In this document: in pieces, positions 41,144 through 49,491 of the stretch
Layout: every line of letters starts with the position of its first letter
How positions within the stretch are numbered: the stretch's first letter is position 1
Assembly: GCA_964561785.1 (NCBI GenBank)
Contig: CAZLRF010000013.1
Span: 1-64,000, forward strand
DNA from: DATBSL01 sp964561785
GTDB lineage: Bacteria; Acidobacteriota; Vicinamibacteria; Fen-336
Direction: 5' to 3'
DNA: 64,000 nt
Position numbers and translations under genes: made by a program
Notes under the pieces: model-generated
Database searches by the model: none
Told to the model about the DNA's origin: nothing
Seen by the model: the letters and a program-made list of their open reading frames with translations, nothing else

Positions 41144-41425
41144 GTGCGGTTCATCAGAACCCGGCAGGTGCTCCAGATGATCGGCGTCGGGCGGACGACG
41201 CTGTGGAAGATGGTCCAGGCGGGATGCTTCCCGCGACCGGTGCGCATTACGGAGCGGAGCGCAGGCTACCTGCTCGATTCCGTTGAGCAGTGGATGCGGC
41301 TCCGAGCTCAAGGACTGCCGTGGCAGCCCGACGCGAGCGCCAGGACCGACAGGCGTTCGCGGACTCGGCAGCGCAGGCTCGCGCTCGCGCGTCCGCTCGA
41401 TGTCCTTCAGGGATCCGCGCGGTGA
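41144..41425 (+). CDS. alpA: AlpA-family regulator/excisionase-like protein
   Basis: 93-aa DNA-binding protein with the AlpA pattern RTRQVLQMIGVGRTTLWKMVQAGCFPRPVRI (in part) and SAGYLLDSVEQWMRLR, a winged HTH used by prophage and island excision regulators. GTG at 41144 after a strong CAGGAGG. The 3' end overlaps the convergent VirD4/TraG gene by 19 bp. No integrase partner is nearby. Confidence 0.82.
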   Translation: MRFIRTRQVLQMIGVGRTTLWKMVQAGCFPRPVRITERSAGYLLDSVEQWMRLRAQGLPWQPDASARTDRRSRTRQRRLALARPLDVLQGSAR

Positions 41426-43338
41426 CCGTGGTCTGGCTCATTCTCGCTGTCTTGGGTCTCAGCGGGGGGTGCGGGCTCCTGCGCGGGACGCCGACGCTGC
41501 CGACGACTGACCTGGCGGAGCGCGCGTCTGATCTCTTCGAACACGGCCGCTCCTCGCCCACGAAGACGCCGCGGGCGGGGTGCTGCCGTCGTGTCGGTTC
41601 CAATGCGGCCGGTGGTGTCGAACCAGGAGAGCTCCGGGTTCTCGTGCATCGGTTTCAGGTAGACGACCCAGGGCTCGAGCACGCGGACGCCGTCGAAGGC
41701 CTTCACGATGGCCTGGTTTACCTTGAGGCTGGTGAAGGCCCGCGGGGTGAAGAGATGCTCGCGTCGCAGGCTGATGGTGATGCCTTCCCCCACCGAGCCC
41801 GCGTCGGCCGCGATGACGTCACCGTCGAGGAACGAGAACGCCGATCGCTTGGCGGCCTCGTTCCGGGAGCGGCTCACCTTCTTCCGCTCGATCTCACCGC
41901 ACAGGTCGGCGGCCTGGCGGGCCGTGTAGTTGTCCTCGGCGCAGAGCCAGATCTTCGTGCGCAGGTTCGCGATGAGCTGGGCAGCCACGTGCTCGTTCTT
42001 GAGCTTGGCCACGAAGCTCTCGTAGGTCTGCGTGGCAATCACCGCGCAGCACTTGGCCTCGCGGCACTTCGAGAAGAAGTCGCCGTCGCCGGGCTGCGTG
42101 GTGTACCCGTCGTACTCGTCGGCCACGAAGAAGACGCCGCGACCGACGTCCTCCGACCCGTACTCGGCTCGCGCGAGCCGGTTGAGGACAGAGTCGAAGA
42201 AGTTGAGCTTGGTCATGGTGCCGACGATGGTCGAAACGGTCTTGAGCTGAGACTTGGGCACGCGAAGGGCGACGATCTGCCCTTCCTCGATGAGGCGGTC
42301 GAAGCCCCTGAAGTTCTCCCAGATGGGGTCGGGAGCGAACACCTCGCGGATCTTCGGATCGTCGAAGAGGGAGCACACGCCGTTCAGGCCCGCCGCGATC
42401 GAAGCGCGCAGCTTGGCGTCGAGCTTGGCCGCCTTGGCCTCGAGCCAGAACTTGATGGAGTTCAGCTCGTCCTGCTGCTCGCCCGTGCTGACCCGCTTCT
42501 CGGCCAGTTTGACGTAGTCCTCGAACGCCTCGTACGACGTGGCCGCGCGGTAAAGGGTCGCCATGGTCGGCTCCCTGCCCTCGGCCAGGCGGAGGACTCG
42601 GATGACCTGGGACGCGAGGTCCTTCGCTTCCTGGTGCCAGAAGGGATCGGCCAGGGAGGTCCCTTGGACGTTCTCGATCATGTCCGCGATGTGGCCGCCG
42701 AGCGCTGCGGCGTTGAGATCGGGCCGGCCGATGATGTTCCAGCGGACGCCGCTCGTGAGGCTCACTTCGTAGTAGTCGGCCAGGCGGCCGGCGTGTGCGC
42801 ACTGGTCGCGCACGAAGTCGGCGTAGTTGCCCTTGGCGTCGATGATGAGGCCGCCCATCTTGCGCGCCGGATCGGCCGCGTGAAGGTGGATGAGCTGCGC
42901 TGTGAACGGGTACTGCGCGGCCGAAGTCTTGGCCGAGCCCGTCGCCCCGGTGATCAGGATGCCGGTGTAGAGCCCCTTCTCCGGGAGGACGAGCCAACCT
43001 GGCTGCTCCGAGCGCGAGCCGTCCTGTTGATGCGTCTCGCCGATCACGAGCTGCGTGCGCCGCGGTTCAAACGGGTAGGCGGGCAGGGGACGGCGGCGGC
43101 CGCGCTGGGGCCCGGCCAGGCCGTGGACCTCGGCGAAGTTCAGCAGCGCGCAGGCGACGGCGGCCCCGACGAAGGGCAGCGGCAGGAGGATGAGCGCCGC
43201 GATATACCGAGCGGACGCCGGCTCCTGCGCCGTGATCTCGGGCCAGCCGCTCAGCGCCGCCAGCCAGGCGGGTGCACGGTGAGCTGCCAAGAGCCCCACC
43301 GTCGCCCCAGCGCAGGCGAGCCACTCACGGCGGCTCAT
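41407..43338 (-). CDS. traG: VirD4/TraG-family type IV coupling protein
   Basis: 643-aa T4CP. Two N-terminal transmembrane segments, Walker A GATGSAKTS (131-139), Walker B-type VFFVADEYD, then ATQTYESF. It links the relaxosome to the type IV channel and hydrolyses ATP. It is the last gene of the minus-strand transfer operon. The C-terminus (RGRGAAVFEEIRRALRQVSRRQRRRP in part) is basic and low-complexity. Confidence 0.87.
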   Translation of the reverse strand: MSRREWLACAGATVGLLAAHRAPAWLAALSGWPEITAQEPASARYIAALILLPLPFVGAAVACALLNFAEVHGLAGPQRGRRRPLPAYPFEPRRTQLVIGETHQQDGSRSEQPGWLVLPEKGLYTGILITGATGSAKTSAAQYPFTAQLIHLHAADPARKMGGLIIDAKGNYADFVRDQCAHAGRLADYYEVSLTSGVRWNIIGRPDLNAAALGGHIADMIENVQGTSLADPFWHQEAKDLASQVIRVLRLAEGREPTMATLYRAATSYEAFEDYVKLAEKRVSTGEQQDELNSIKFWLEAKAAKLDAKLRASIAAGLNGVCSLFDDPKIREVFAPDPIWENFRGFDRLIEEGQIVALRVPKSQLKTVSTIVGTMTKLNFFDSVLNRLARAEYGSEDVGRGVFFVADEYDGYTTQPGDGDFFSKCREAKCCAVIATQTYESFVAKLKNEHVAAQLIANLRTKIWLCAEDNYTARQAADLCGEIERKKVSRSRNEAAKRSAFSFLDGDVIAADAGSVGEGITISLRREHLFTPRAFTSLKVNQAIVKAFDGVRVLEPWVVYLKPMHENPELSWFDTTGRIGTDTTAAPRPRRLRGRGAAVFEEIRRALRQVSRRQRRRPAQEPAPPAETQDSENEPDHGHRADP

Positions 43339-43561
43339 GCGTCGCCCTCAGCTTCGCCCCGGTTCCCCGAAGAAGAAGGGCCTGTGACAGTCGCCGCGCC
43401 AGCCAGTACGAGGGGACGGCGAGGTTGGCGGTCAGGACGGCGACGAGGACTGGGTTCTCCCACAGGAACCTGAGGTATGCCTCGGCGCCGTCGAGGAACA
43501 GGAGCGGCAGCAGCAAGCCCCAGACGACGACGATGAACGGCAGGCCGAGGAGAAGGTTCAT
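43325..43561 (-). CDS. 78-aa membrane protein of the transfer operon
   Basis: Two hydrophobic helices (LPFIVVVWGLLLPLLFL and PVLVAVLTANLAVPSYWLA) separated by a short loop: the size and topology of VirB3/TrbD-like proteins, though no motif proves it. Overlaps both its neighbours (VirB10 by 4 bp, VirD4 by 14 bp), so it is translationally coupled. Confidence 0.65.
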   Translation of the reverse strand: MNLLLGLPFIVVVWGLLLPLLFLDGAEAYLRFLWENPVLVAVLTANLAVPSYWLARRLSQALLLRGTGAKLRATHEPP

Positions 43562-44571
43562 TCGACCTTGAGGTCGCGCCGCAGGTACACGTGGATGGCA
43601 ACGCCGCCTTCGACGCGGACAACCTTGTCCGACCGACGCCAGTCGCGGCCGAGGCCGCTCAGGTCTGTCGCGGCCGTCTGCCCGAGGCTGGCGAGGGCCG
43701 CGCCCTCGGGGCCGGATGCGGCACCAGCCAGGCCGTACGTGAGGGCGGAGGCGGCGGCGCCGAGGACGGTGCCAGCTCCCTTCTTGGTTTTCGAGCCCTT
43801 GCGGATGACCTTGGCTCGGATGCCCATCTCCCCGCCCTGCAGCGCCCAGCCCTCCAGCTGCTTCGTCTTGCCGTCACGGACCATCGCGTTGAAGACGACC
43901 TGGGCCCGGTCGTCCTGCTGGGTGGCGAATCCCTCGCCGACGAGCACGGTTCCCGCCGCGATCGCCAAGCGATCGCCGACGTAGACGTCCTTGGCGATCG
44001 TCGCGGTCGCCGGTGCGAAGGCCGCGCCCGTCACGACCGGATCCGTGAGGACGGCCTCGATGCGCGTTCCGATGTTGATGGTGAGCGGAGACTCTGGGGA
44101 AGGTGACGGCGAGGGCGAAGGCGAAGCGTCCACGGGCAGCGGCGCGTCCGGCAGCTCGAGAGCCGCTCGTCGCTTGTCGCAGTCGCGGCACGCCCCGGGA
44201 GCGTCGCGCCGCGGCTCGGCTCGCTTGGGCCGCTGGATCGGGCGAGGAGCCGGCGGTGGAGGCGTGGGCAGTGTGGGAGGCGTCGCCGTGCGAGGAGCCA
44301 GTTCCTCGGCGCTCGCCGCAAGGCCTGCGGTGCGGGTCGAGATGACCGTGGAGCGATCGAAGGGAACGCTGCCCTTCCCGGTGGCCTCCGTTCCCCCGAT
44401 CACGCTCAGAAGCGACACCGAGCCCACGCCCACGACGAGGACGGGGACGGTCCAGCGCGGCAGGCGCCGCGGAGCCGGCTGGTCCCGCGCCTGGGCGAGC
44501 ACGGTGCCGACGTTCTCCGCGGCCTCTCGGCGAAGGATCTCCTGCCAGCGAGAAGGCAGCGTGGAGTTCAT
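43558..44571 (-). CDS. virB10: VirB10/TrbI-family T4SS protein
   Basis: 337 aa. One transmembrane helix near residues 40-60 (WTVPVLVVGVGSVSLLSVIGG), a Pro-rich periplasmic linker (TLPTPPPPAPRPIQRPKR; SPSPSPSPSPES), then the VirB10 beta-barrel domain: INIGTRIEAVLTDPV, LAIAAGTVLVGEG and the terminal VAIHVYLRRDL. It forms the inner/outer membrane bridge of the type IV channel. Confidence 0.83.
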   Translation of the reverse strand: MNSTLPSRWQEILRREAAENVGTVLAQARDQPAPRRLPRWTVPVLVVGVGSVSLLSVIGGTEATGKGSVPFDRSTVISTRTAGLAASAEELAPRTATPPTLPTPPPPAPRPIQRPKRAEPRRDAPGACRDCDKRRAALELPDAPLPVDASPSPSPSPSPESPLTINIGTRIEAVLTDPVVTGAAFAPATATIAKDVYVGDRLAIAAGTVLVGEGFATQQDDRAQVVFNAMVRDGKTKQLEGWALQGGEMGIRAKVIRKGSKTKKGAGTVLGAAASALTYGLAGAASGPEGAALASLGQTAATDLSGLGRDWRRSDKVVRVEGGVAIHVYLRRDLKVE

Positions 44572-45236
44572 GGCAACCGTCCTCCCTCCGCGCTGACCGC
44601 GGCCAGCACGGTGTCGATAGGCTCGCCCTTGGCGCGGATACCCCAGACGAGAAGCCCTTCGAGCTGCTCCTCGCGAGAGGCACGCACGAGCGACATCTCG
44701 AGCTCGAAGGTCTCCCCAGGGCCTTCCTCCCCGACGACCTGACGCATCCCCTTCACCTGCACCTTCCACGGGTACGGGCCCTTGTCCACGTGGATCTCGA
44801 GTGCCGCCGGGTCGATCTGGGTCCGGCGCTTCAGCTTCTCGATGACCGTGATTACGCCCGGGGCTTCGGGCGCGCCGCGAACGGCCCGTTTGAAGCGCTC
44901 GCGCAGCTCCGGCGCCATCCGGTTGGCGCACCAGACCAGGTCGTTGAGGATCGAGTACGAGTCGCTTCGGGCATAGAAGACGGCGAACTGCGTGGCGAAG
45001 GCCCGGATCTCGCGCTCGTTCGGCTCCGAGTAGGCCGTGTTGTCGAGACGGACGACCTGGGGGATGCCGTCGCAACCGATCCGGATCACCTCGCGGGGAC
45101 GGCTCCACACGCGGATCGTGGTGACGAGGCTGAGGGCCATGCCTGCTGACGCGAGAAGGAAGAGCCGGAACCAGAGGCGTGCTCGCGCTTCGTGGGAGGC
45201 CCAGATGGCGACAAGGCGGCTGTCCGAGGCGCTCAA
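44568..45236 (-). CDS. VirB8/TrbF-like T4SS protein
   Basis: 222 aa, TTG start at 45236 overlapping the upstream gene. One N-terminal transmembrane helix (LWFRLFLLASAGMALSLV), then a periplasmic NTF2-like domain with ATQFAVFYARSDSYSILNDL and the strand-rich end (GPYPWKVQVKGMRQVV...FELEMSLVR). This is the architecture of VirB8/TrbF. No VirB4, VirB6 or VirB9 gene is present in the window. Confidence 0.7.
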   Translation of the reverse strand: MSASDSRLVAIWASHEARARLWFRLFLLASAGMALSLVTTIRVWSRPREVIRIGCDGIPQVVRLDNTAYSEPNEREIRAFATQFAVFYARSDSYSILNDLVWCANRMAPELRERFKRAVRGAPEAPGVITVIEKLKRRTQIDPAALEIHVDKGPYPWKVQVKGMRQVVGEEGPGETFELEMSLVRASREEQLEGLLVWGIRAKGEPIDTVLAAVSAEGGRLP

Positions 45237-45424
45237 CCCACCACCTCGACGGCTGTCCGGCGGCCGGGCACTTCGAGCAGGTCGCGGCTGCGCCAGCAAC
45301 GCCGGCAGCACAGCAGGCCCGAGTCCAGTACGACGAGGTTGACGAAGCCGAACCGGTTCCTGCAGCCGAAGCAGCGTGCCGTGCGACCGGCCCTGCCCGG
45401 CGAAACGTCGGCGGGGTTCTGCAT
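45233..45424 (-). CDS. 63-aa zinc-ribbon protein
   Basis: Two Cys pairs, CFGC and CCRRC, around FVNLVVLDSGLL suggest one zinc ribbon. ATG at 45424. First gene of the transfer operon, coupled by TTGA to the VirB8-like gene. Possibly a regulator. Confidence 0.6.
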   Translation of the reverse strand: MQNPADVSPGRAGRTARCFGCRNRFGFVNLVVLDSGLLCCRRCWRSRDLLEVPGRRTAVEVVG

Positions 45425-45526
45425 GACGACCTCCGCCCTGGCGGAGTGCAAAGGGGTGGCCAGGGTCCGGGCGCGGGTCCTGGCTCGGAAGGGCTTGCGA
45501 CCGTGTCATGCGGCCGTGCGGGCCCT

Positions 45527-45540
45527 TCTCAGGATTGAGA
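45527..45540. promoter_or_regulatory. Palindrome TCTCA-GGAT-TGAGA upstream of the transfer operon
   Basis: Second copy of the site at 32973-32986 (13 of 14 positions identical), located about 105 bp upstream of the first gene of the VirB8/VirB10/VirD4 operon. Probable operator for a shared regulator. Confidence 0.5.
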
Positions 45541-45585
45541 ATCCGGCCGGTGGCACCTCGCGGCTGAGAAACCCCCGCCAAGAAA

Positions 45586-45625
45586 GGGGGGTGCTGGCCC
45601 AGAACTCGGCCGCAGGGCACCCCCC
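45586..45625. repeat. Inverted repeat GGGGGGTGC / GCACCCCCC
   Basis: 9-bp arms at 45586-45594 and 45617-45625 with a 22-base loop. May be a terminator or part of the island end; no T-run follows. Confidence 0.4.
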
Positions 45626-45645
45626 CGCCCGGCTGAGGCGAGACG

Positions 45646-45667
45646 GCGACTACCTGCAGGTAGTCGC
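45646..45667. promoter_or_regulatory. Perfect 22-bp palindrome, CTAC-N6-GTAG site 1
   Basis: GCGACTAC-CTGCAG-GTAGTCGC reads the same on both strands. It lies 117 bp upstream of the HEAT-repeat gene and is the most perfect of five CTAC-N6-GTAG sites in this half of the window. Confidence 0.6.
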
Positions 45668-45783
45668 GGCGTGACGAGCCGGCCCTCAGACTGACGGCAT
45701 CAGGGTGAGATGAACGTGACGGTACTGACAGCCGCCGCAGTTCATGGAGGCATACGCTGACGAAGGGGACGCTCGGGCCATTC

Positions 45784-47169
45784 ATGCCGTTCGGGGGTGC
45801 GATCCTCGGTGCGGCGGCGGGATGGTACTGGGCGGGGGGTGCGGGCTGGGCAACGGCGGGAATCCTGCTCCTGGGCGGCTGGCTGCTACCCGTGCTTCCG
45901 TGCCTGCTGGCGAGTCGGCCCATCGCCGCGGGTCTCGCCACGAACGTGATGTTCGGCGCCGCGACCTTCGGAAGGGCTGCCGTTCTCTATCGCGAGATCG
46001 GATCTCCGCGCCCACAGGACTGGGCCGTCCTTGGCGTAGATTCGGTGATGCTGGCCTGTCAATCACTCGTCGTGTCTGTTCCGCTCGCCCGCACTCGCCG
46101 CCGTGCGCTGCAGGCTCGGCAAGGCTATCGTGGGGATCGCGCACGGACCTCCATGACCAACCGTCGAATCGGCCTTCATCTCAGCGCCTTGGTACTATTG
46201 ATCCTGGTTGGTATCGCTACGTTCTGGTTCTTCCACAGCTCGTACGCCGTGCCGGCCTTGATTCGCGCGCTGGGTAGTCAAGATGAGAAGACACGGAGGC
46301 ATGCCGCTGCGAGCCTGGCCCGCCTTGGTCCGGAAGCGGCACCCGCGGTCGAGGCACTGCTGACGCTTGCGCAGCCGGATCGCGGGCTCTACGACCGCAC
46401 CACGGCGGTCGCCGCGCTGGTGGAGGTCTCCCCGGCCGCAGCGCATGGGTTGATTCCTCTCTACACCGGGTGGCTCCGGCGCGGGGACTCGCGCAGCCGC
46501 TACGAGGCGGCCATGGTGCTGGCGGAGTTGGGGCCGGTGGGCAAGGACGCGATACCGTCCCTGCTCGCCGCAGCGCGCGAGTCCGACGATCTGGTTCGGC
46601 GTTGGGCGGTCATCGCGCTCGGGCGAATCGGGACGGGAACGCTGGAATCGACTCAGGCGCTGGTCGCCGCGCTCGCGGACCCGAGCGCGACAGTGCGACA
46701 CGATGCGCTACTGGCCTTCTCGTATGGCTTCCTGCCGCGCGCGGCACTCGCCCAAGCGGCGCCGGCCATTCGGCGTCTAGGCGAAGACAAACGCTACGCG
46801 GGGTCGGCCGCGCTCGTACTGCGATCGCTGGAGCAATCCCGCAAGCCGGATGTCGAGGTGAGGGCGCAGGCGGGGGCTCTCACGTCGGGCGGGACCCATA
46901 CCGGCTACGCGCTCCGGACGCTGGCCAGCCTGGGGCCGGCGGCCGCACCTGCGCTCCCCGGGATCACCGCCGCGCTGGGCGACACCCGCCCCCTCAACCG
47001 CTACCTCGCGGCAGAGACACTGGCGGCAATCGGTCCAGCCGCCGCCGCGTCGCTCCCCGCCCTACGCGCGCGACTGAGCGATGAAGACGCATTGGTGAGA
47101 CGCGCCGCCGCCGAGGCCGTCGCGGTGATCAGCGACAGCGCGTCACCCGCGGCGACGGGGCGCCGGTGA
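45784..47169 (+). CDS. Membrane-anchored HEAT-repeat protein
   Basis: 461 aa. The N-terminal third is hydrophobic (about four helices, then a fifth at HLSALVLLILVGIATFWFF). From residue 155 onward tandem HEAT-like repeats of about 35 residues appear, e.g. ALGSQDEKTRRHAAASLARLGPEA, LADPSATVRHDALLAFS and LSDEDALVRRAAAEAVAVI. Such proteins act as protein-protein scaffolds; partner unknown. A CTAC-N6-GTAG palindrome lies upstream. Its stop overlaps the next gene by GTGA. Confidence 0.75.
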   Translation: MPFGGAILGAAAGWYWAGGAGWATAGILLLGGWLLPVLPCLLASRPIAAGLATNVMFGAATFGRAAVLYREIGSPRPQDWAVLGVDSVMLACQSLVVSVPLARTRRRALQARQGYRGDRARTSMTNRRIGLHLSALVLLILVGIATFWFFHSSYAVPALIRALGSQDEKTRRHAAASLARLGPEAAPAVEALLTLAQPDRGLYDRTTAVAALVEVSPAAAHGLIPLYTGWLRRGDSRSRYEAAMVLAELGPVGKDAIPSLLAAARESDDLVRRWAVIALGRIGTGTLESTQALVAALADPSATVRHDALLAFSYGFLPRAALAQAAPAIRRLGEDKRYAGSAALVLRSLEQSRKPDVEVRAQAGALTSGGTHTGYALRTLASLGPAAAPALPGITAALGDTRPLNRYLAAETLAAIGPAAAASLPALRARLSDEDALVRRAAAEAVAVISDSASPAATGRR

Positions 47170-47639
47170 CTCTCGAGAAGACGCGGCCAGGTCGGCTGGA
47201 CCGCCCCGCGGTCGCCCTGTTCTGGGGTAGCGCGCTCGCCGGCGTGCTGCTGCCCGCCCTGTCGATGTGGCTCGCCAGGCGCCACCCGGCGTCCGAGGTC
47301 CTGAGCGACTATTGGCTTTCCTTCACCGGCGCCGAGCCGGGCCTTGTGTTCATGACGGCGCTGCACGCGGCGCCCTTCGTGGCATTCGGTGCGTTTTGCC
47401 TGCTGCACCTCGGCAAGGCGCCCGTGGATGATCGTCCGGGTGCAGCTCGGCGCCTGGGTGGCGCGCTCGCCGGGGCGCTGCTCATGGTCGCGGTGAGCCT
47501 GTGGGGCAACATAGCGATCTTCGCGTCACGTTCGTCGACCGCGTCCATCGGCTTCATCTTCTTGCCGTTCTACTTGCTCCTGGCCAGCGTCTCCGGTTAC
47601 GGGCTAGGCCGCGTCATCGTGCGCTTCGCGGGGCGTTGA
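47166..47639 (+). CDS. 157-aa integral membrane protein
   Basis: Four hydrophobic helices (e.g. PAVALFWGSALAGVLLPAL, GGALAGALLMVAVSLWG, GFIFLPFYLLLASVSGYG). GTG at 47166, coupled to the HEAT gene. Unknown function. Part of its 3' end is repeated, degraded, at 48060-48118. Confidence 0.65.
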   Translation: MTLEKTRPGRLDRPAVALFWGSALAGVLLPALSMWLARRHPASEVLSDYWLSFTGAEPGLVFMTALHAAPFVAFGAFCLLHLGKAPVDDRPGAARRLGGALAGALLMVAVSLWGNIAIFASRSSTASIGFIFLPFYLLLASVSGYGLGRVIVRFAGR

Positions 47640-47751
47640 TGGCGTCCGCATGAAGAGCACTGGAAGCTCGAAGGCCTGGCCCTGGGTCGGCGTCAACGAG
47701 GGCCGCCGCGGGAACTCTCCAGGTTTGGGCAGCAACGTGTTCCTCCTGCCC

Positions 47752-48015
47752 TCACGCGGGCGCGGTCTGCCGTGAGGTGTGCGTGGCGAGAATCCTCCAC
47801 CACGCGCTCGATCTCCCATCGAGCCGCGCAAACGATGTCCCAGGATCGGCGTGGTCCCGCAGGGCCCGTTCGCGCCCCCATACCTCGCCGACGCTACCCG
47901 TGATAATGCAATCCGAGTCGAAGGAGCTGGATAACACGCGCATGTCCTGCGCCCGCATCGCCGTCAGCAGCTTGGCTTCTTGCGCTCTGGCTTCGACATC
48001 AAGCCTGTCGCTCAT
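47752..48015 (-). pseudogene. Shortened DUF4440/NTF2-like protein
   Basis: 87 aa. The N-terminal part (EAKLLTAMRAQDMRVLSSSF...GSVGEVWGRERAL) and a C-terminal piece (WWRILATHTSRQ) fit the start and end of a DUF4440/SnoaL-like domain, but the middle strands are missing; full domains are about 120 aa. An internal deletion is likely. Confidence 0.5.
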
Positions 48016-48481
48016 GTCGGTGACTTGCCGGGCCTCACGGCCGAGTGTCTGCCCAAACGCTGCTGGTCAGCGTCGTCGGCCTCATCGTGCGCTTCGCGCA
48101 GCGGTGATGGCGTCCGCCATCGTCGGCTACTTGTCGCCTTCCTGGGCCCAGGAAGGATGATCTCCGGCAGACTCGAGGTCCGGGAGATTGCCATCGGGAG
48201 ACTCGGCCCGGGTCTCTGCGGCCCTCCCCTCGACGATCGCATCGAGAGCCTTCTGCTTGTCTCGGCTGTGCAACTCGTACACCCCCCCACCACGCCCGCC
48301 TGATACGACCCGCCGTGCTTGCGGGCGCGGCGACTAAGGATGACGATCGCGAGAAAGAGGACCACGACAAGGCCCGTCACCAAGCGGAAGAGTGCAAACC
48401 CATCCACACGTCACCTCGTGTGCCGCCCCGGTCGCGAGCCTACGTCAGCCCGCTCCGACTCGTTGTCGGCTCTCCTGGTGA
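48016..48481. other. Gap with degraded copy of a neighbouring 3' end
   Basis: No gene supported. It includes 48060-48118, an imperfect copy of 47576-47652 (shared CATCGTGCGCTTCGCG and TGATGGCGTCCGC). The rest shows no clear signal. Confidence 0.5.
48060..48118 (+). repeat. Degraded duplication of the 47166 gene's 3' end
   Basis: Shares GCTGGTCAGCGTC-like, CATCGTGCGCTTCGCG and TGATGGCGTCCGC blocks with 47576-47652, in the same order. A relic of a second membrane-protein copy. Confidence 0.55.
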
Positions 48482-48862
48482 CTAGGCGATCGGTCCGTCC
48501 TCGACATTCTGCAGAGCCTCGATCAGCCAACCGGACTCGTGACGTCGGCAAGTGCACGAGATCCGACCGCGCCGGCCACCGAGATCCGGCGGCATGGACC
48601 AGGCGAAGGTCAGGCGGCCGGTACCCGCCTCGAACTCGACCGAGGCGTCTCCAACCGAGCGCACCTGAGCGCGCGGCGCCGGCTCAACAAGCCGCGAGAT
48701 TGCGGTGCGCCCCCGAACGCGCTCGCCAGACCCAGTAACGTACTCGGCATCGGACGTGAATAGTCCCGCGAAGGCTCGTGCGTCGCCCTGGTTCCAGGCA
48801 CCGATGAGGAGTCGGGCGAGATCACGCAGCCTCTCGGCCTCGATAGGATCCAACGTGGCCAT
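48482..48862 (-). CDS. NTF2-like (SgcJ/DUF4440-type) protein
   Basis: 126 aa, ATG at 48862. LLIGAWNQGDARAFAGLFTSDAEYVTGSGERVRGRTAI is the typical opening of SgcJ/EcaC-like NTF2-fold proteins, and strands continue to the C-terminus (GWLIEALQNVEDGP). Small ligand-binding or enzymatic fold; substrate unknown. Confidence 0.72.
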   Translation of the reverse strand: MATLDPIEAERLRDLARLLIGAWNQGDARAFAGLFTSDAEYVTGSGERVRGRTAISRLVEPAPRAQVRSVGDASVEFEAGTGRLTFAWSMPPDLGGRRGRISCTCRRHESGWLIEALQNVEDGPIA

Positions 48863-49180
48863 CGCGCTGTCGCTACGATAGCGCACCCCCGGCCAACTGC
48901 ACCTACTCTCGGGTAATAGAACCGCCGGCAGGGCCAGCGATGGAGCGATGAGCCACCACAGCGGGAGCCCGGCCGCCCGGCCTCCACCGAGCACCATCGC
49001 CGCGGAGCATGAAGGACAGGTCGCCCCGCCTGCCAGCGCGTGTGAGAGTCCCTGCTTCTCGTCCTAACATCAGTAGAGTGGAAGCCGCCGCGTCGCACCT
49101 ACGCACAGGTAGGTGAGCCCTCGTGCCACTCGCAATAGGCTGAGCCGCGCCACTTGCGCATGTTCGCCGAGGGGAGACTC
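48863..49180. other. Gap with regulatory palindrome
   Basis: No gene supported. Contains the CTAC-N6-GTAG site at 49096-49115; elsewhere nothing clear. Confidence 0.5.
49096..49115. promoter_or_regulatory. CTAC-N6-GTAG site 2
   Basis: CACCTAC-GCACAG-GTAGGTG, perfect 7-bp arms, 65 bp upstream of the ATG at 49181. It is followed by GTGAGCC-type sequence also present after site 3. Confidence 0.6.
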
Positions 49181-49354
49181 ATGATCAGGTCATCGGCTTG
49201 TGCCGCCCTGCTCGCGGCGGCGAGTGCGCGGCCGCCGGTCTCGGCCGCTGACGCCCGAATCGAGATTCTGCTCGACGCCAGCGAAGCCGAGGCGGCGCTG
49301 GCCATCCTGTTCAGGAAGACCGGCGGGCAGCCCGCGACCGAGGCCAGAGGCTGA
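49181..49354 (+). pseudogene. N-terminal fragment of a secreted protein (DUF5700-like)
   Basis: 57 codons: signal peptide (SSACAALLAAASARPPVSA), then ADARIEILLDASEAEAALAILFRK, which resembles the start of secreted DUF5700 putative zinc proteases, and an early stop. ATG preceded by GGGGAG. Probably a truncated gene. Confidence 0.4.
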
Positions 49355-49491
49355 GTCTGCTGGGTTCGAGCGGGGGACTTCAGTCTTGAGGAGCAGACAT
49401 GATGGTCTCGAGGTTGCCGCAGTCAGTGAGCCACCGCCGAATCGCTCGAGGACCGCTCCGACTTCTTCAGGAAGGCGCGAGGAGTGGCGTC

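Larger units (their letters stand above)
45425..45783. other. Likely right edge of island: operator, hairpins and 22-bp palindrome, no gene
   Basis: No coding region supported. From left to right it contains the palindrome at 45527-45540, a GGGGGGTGC/GCACCCCCC inverted repeat at 45586-45625, and the perfect palindrome at 45646-45667. Gene content changes from transfer genes to chromosomal type across it. Confidence 0.55.

Noticed and set aside
41290..43473. 727-aa plus-strand frame over the TraG gene
   Set aside because: Antisense shadow of the VirD4/TraG gene with clear Walker motifs on the minus strand.
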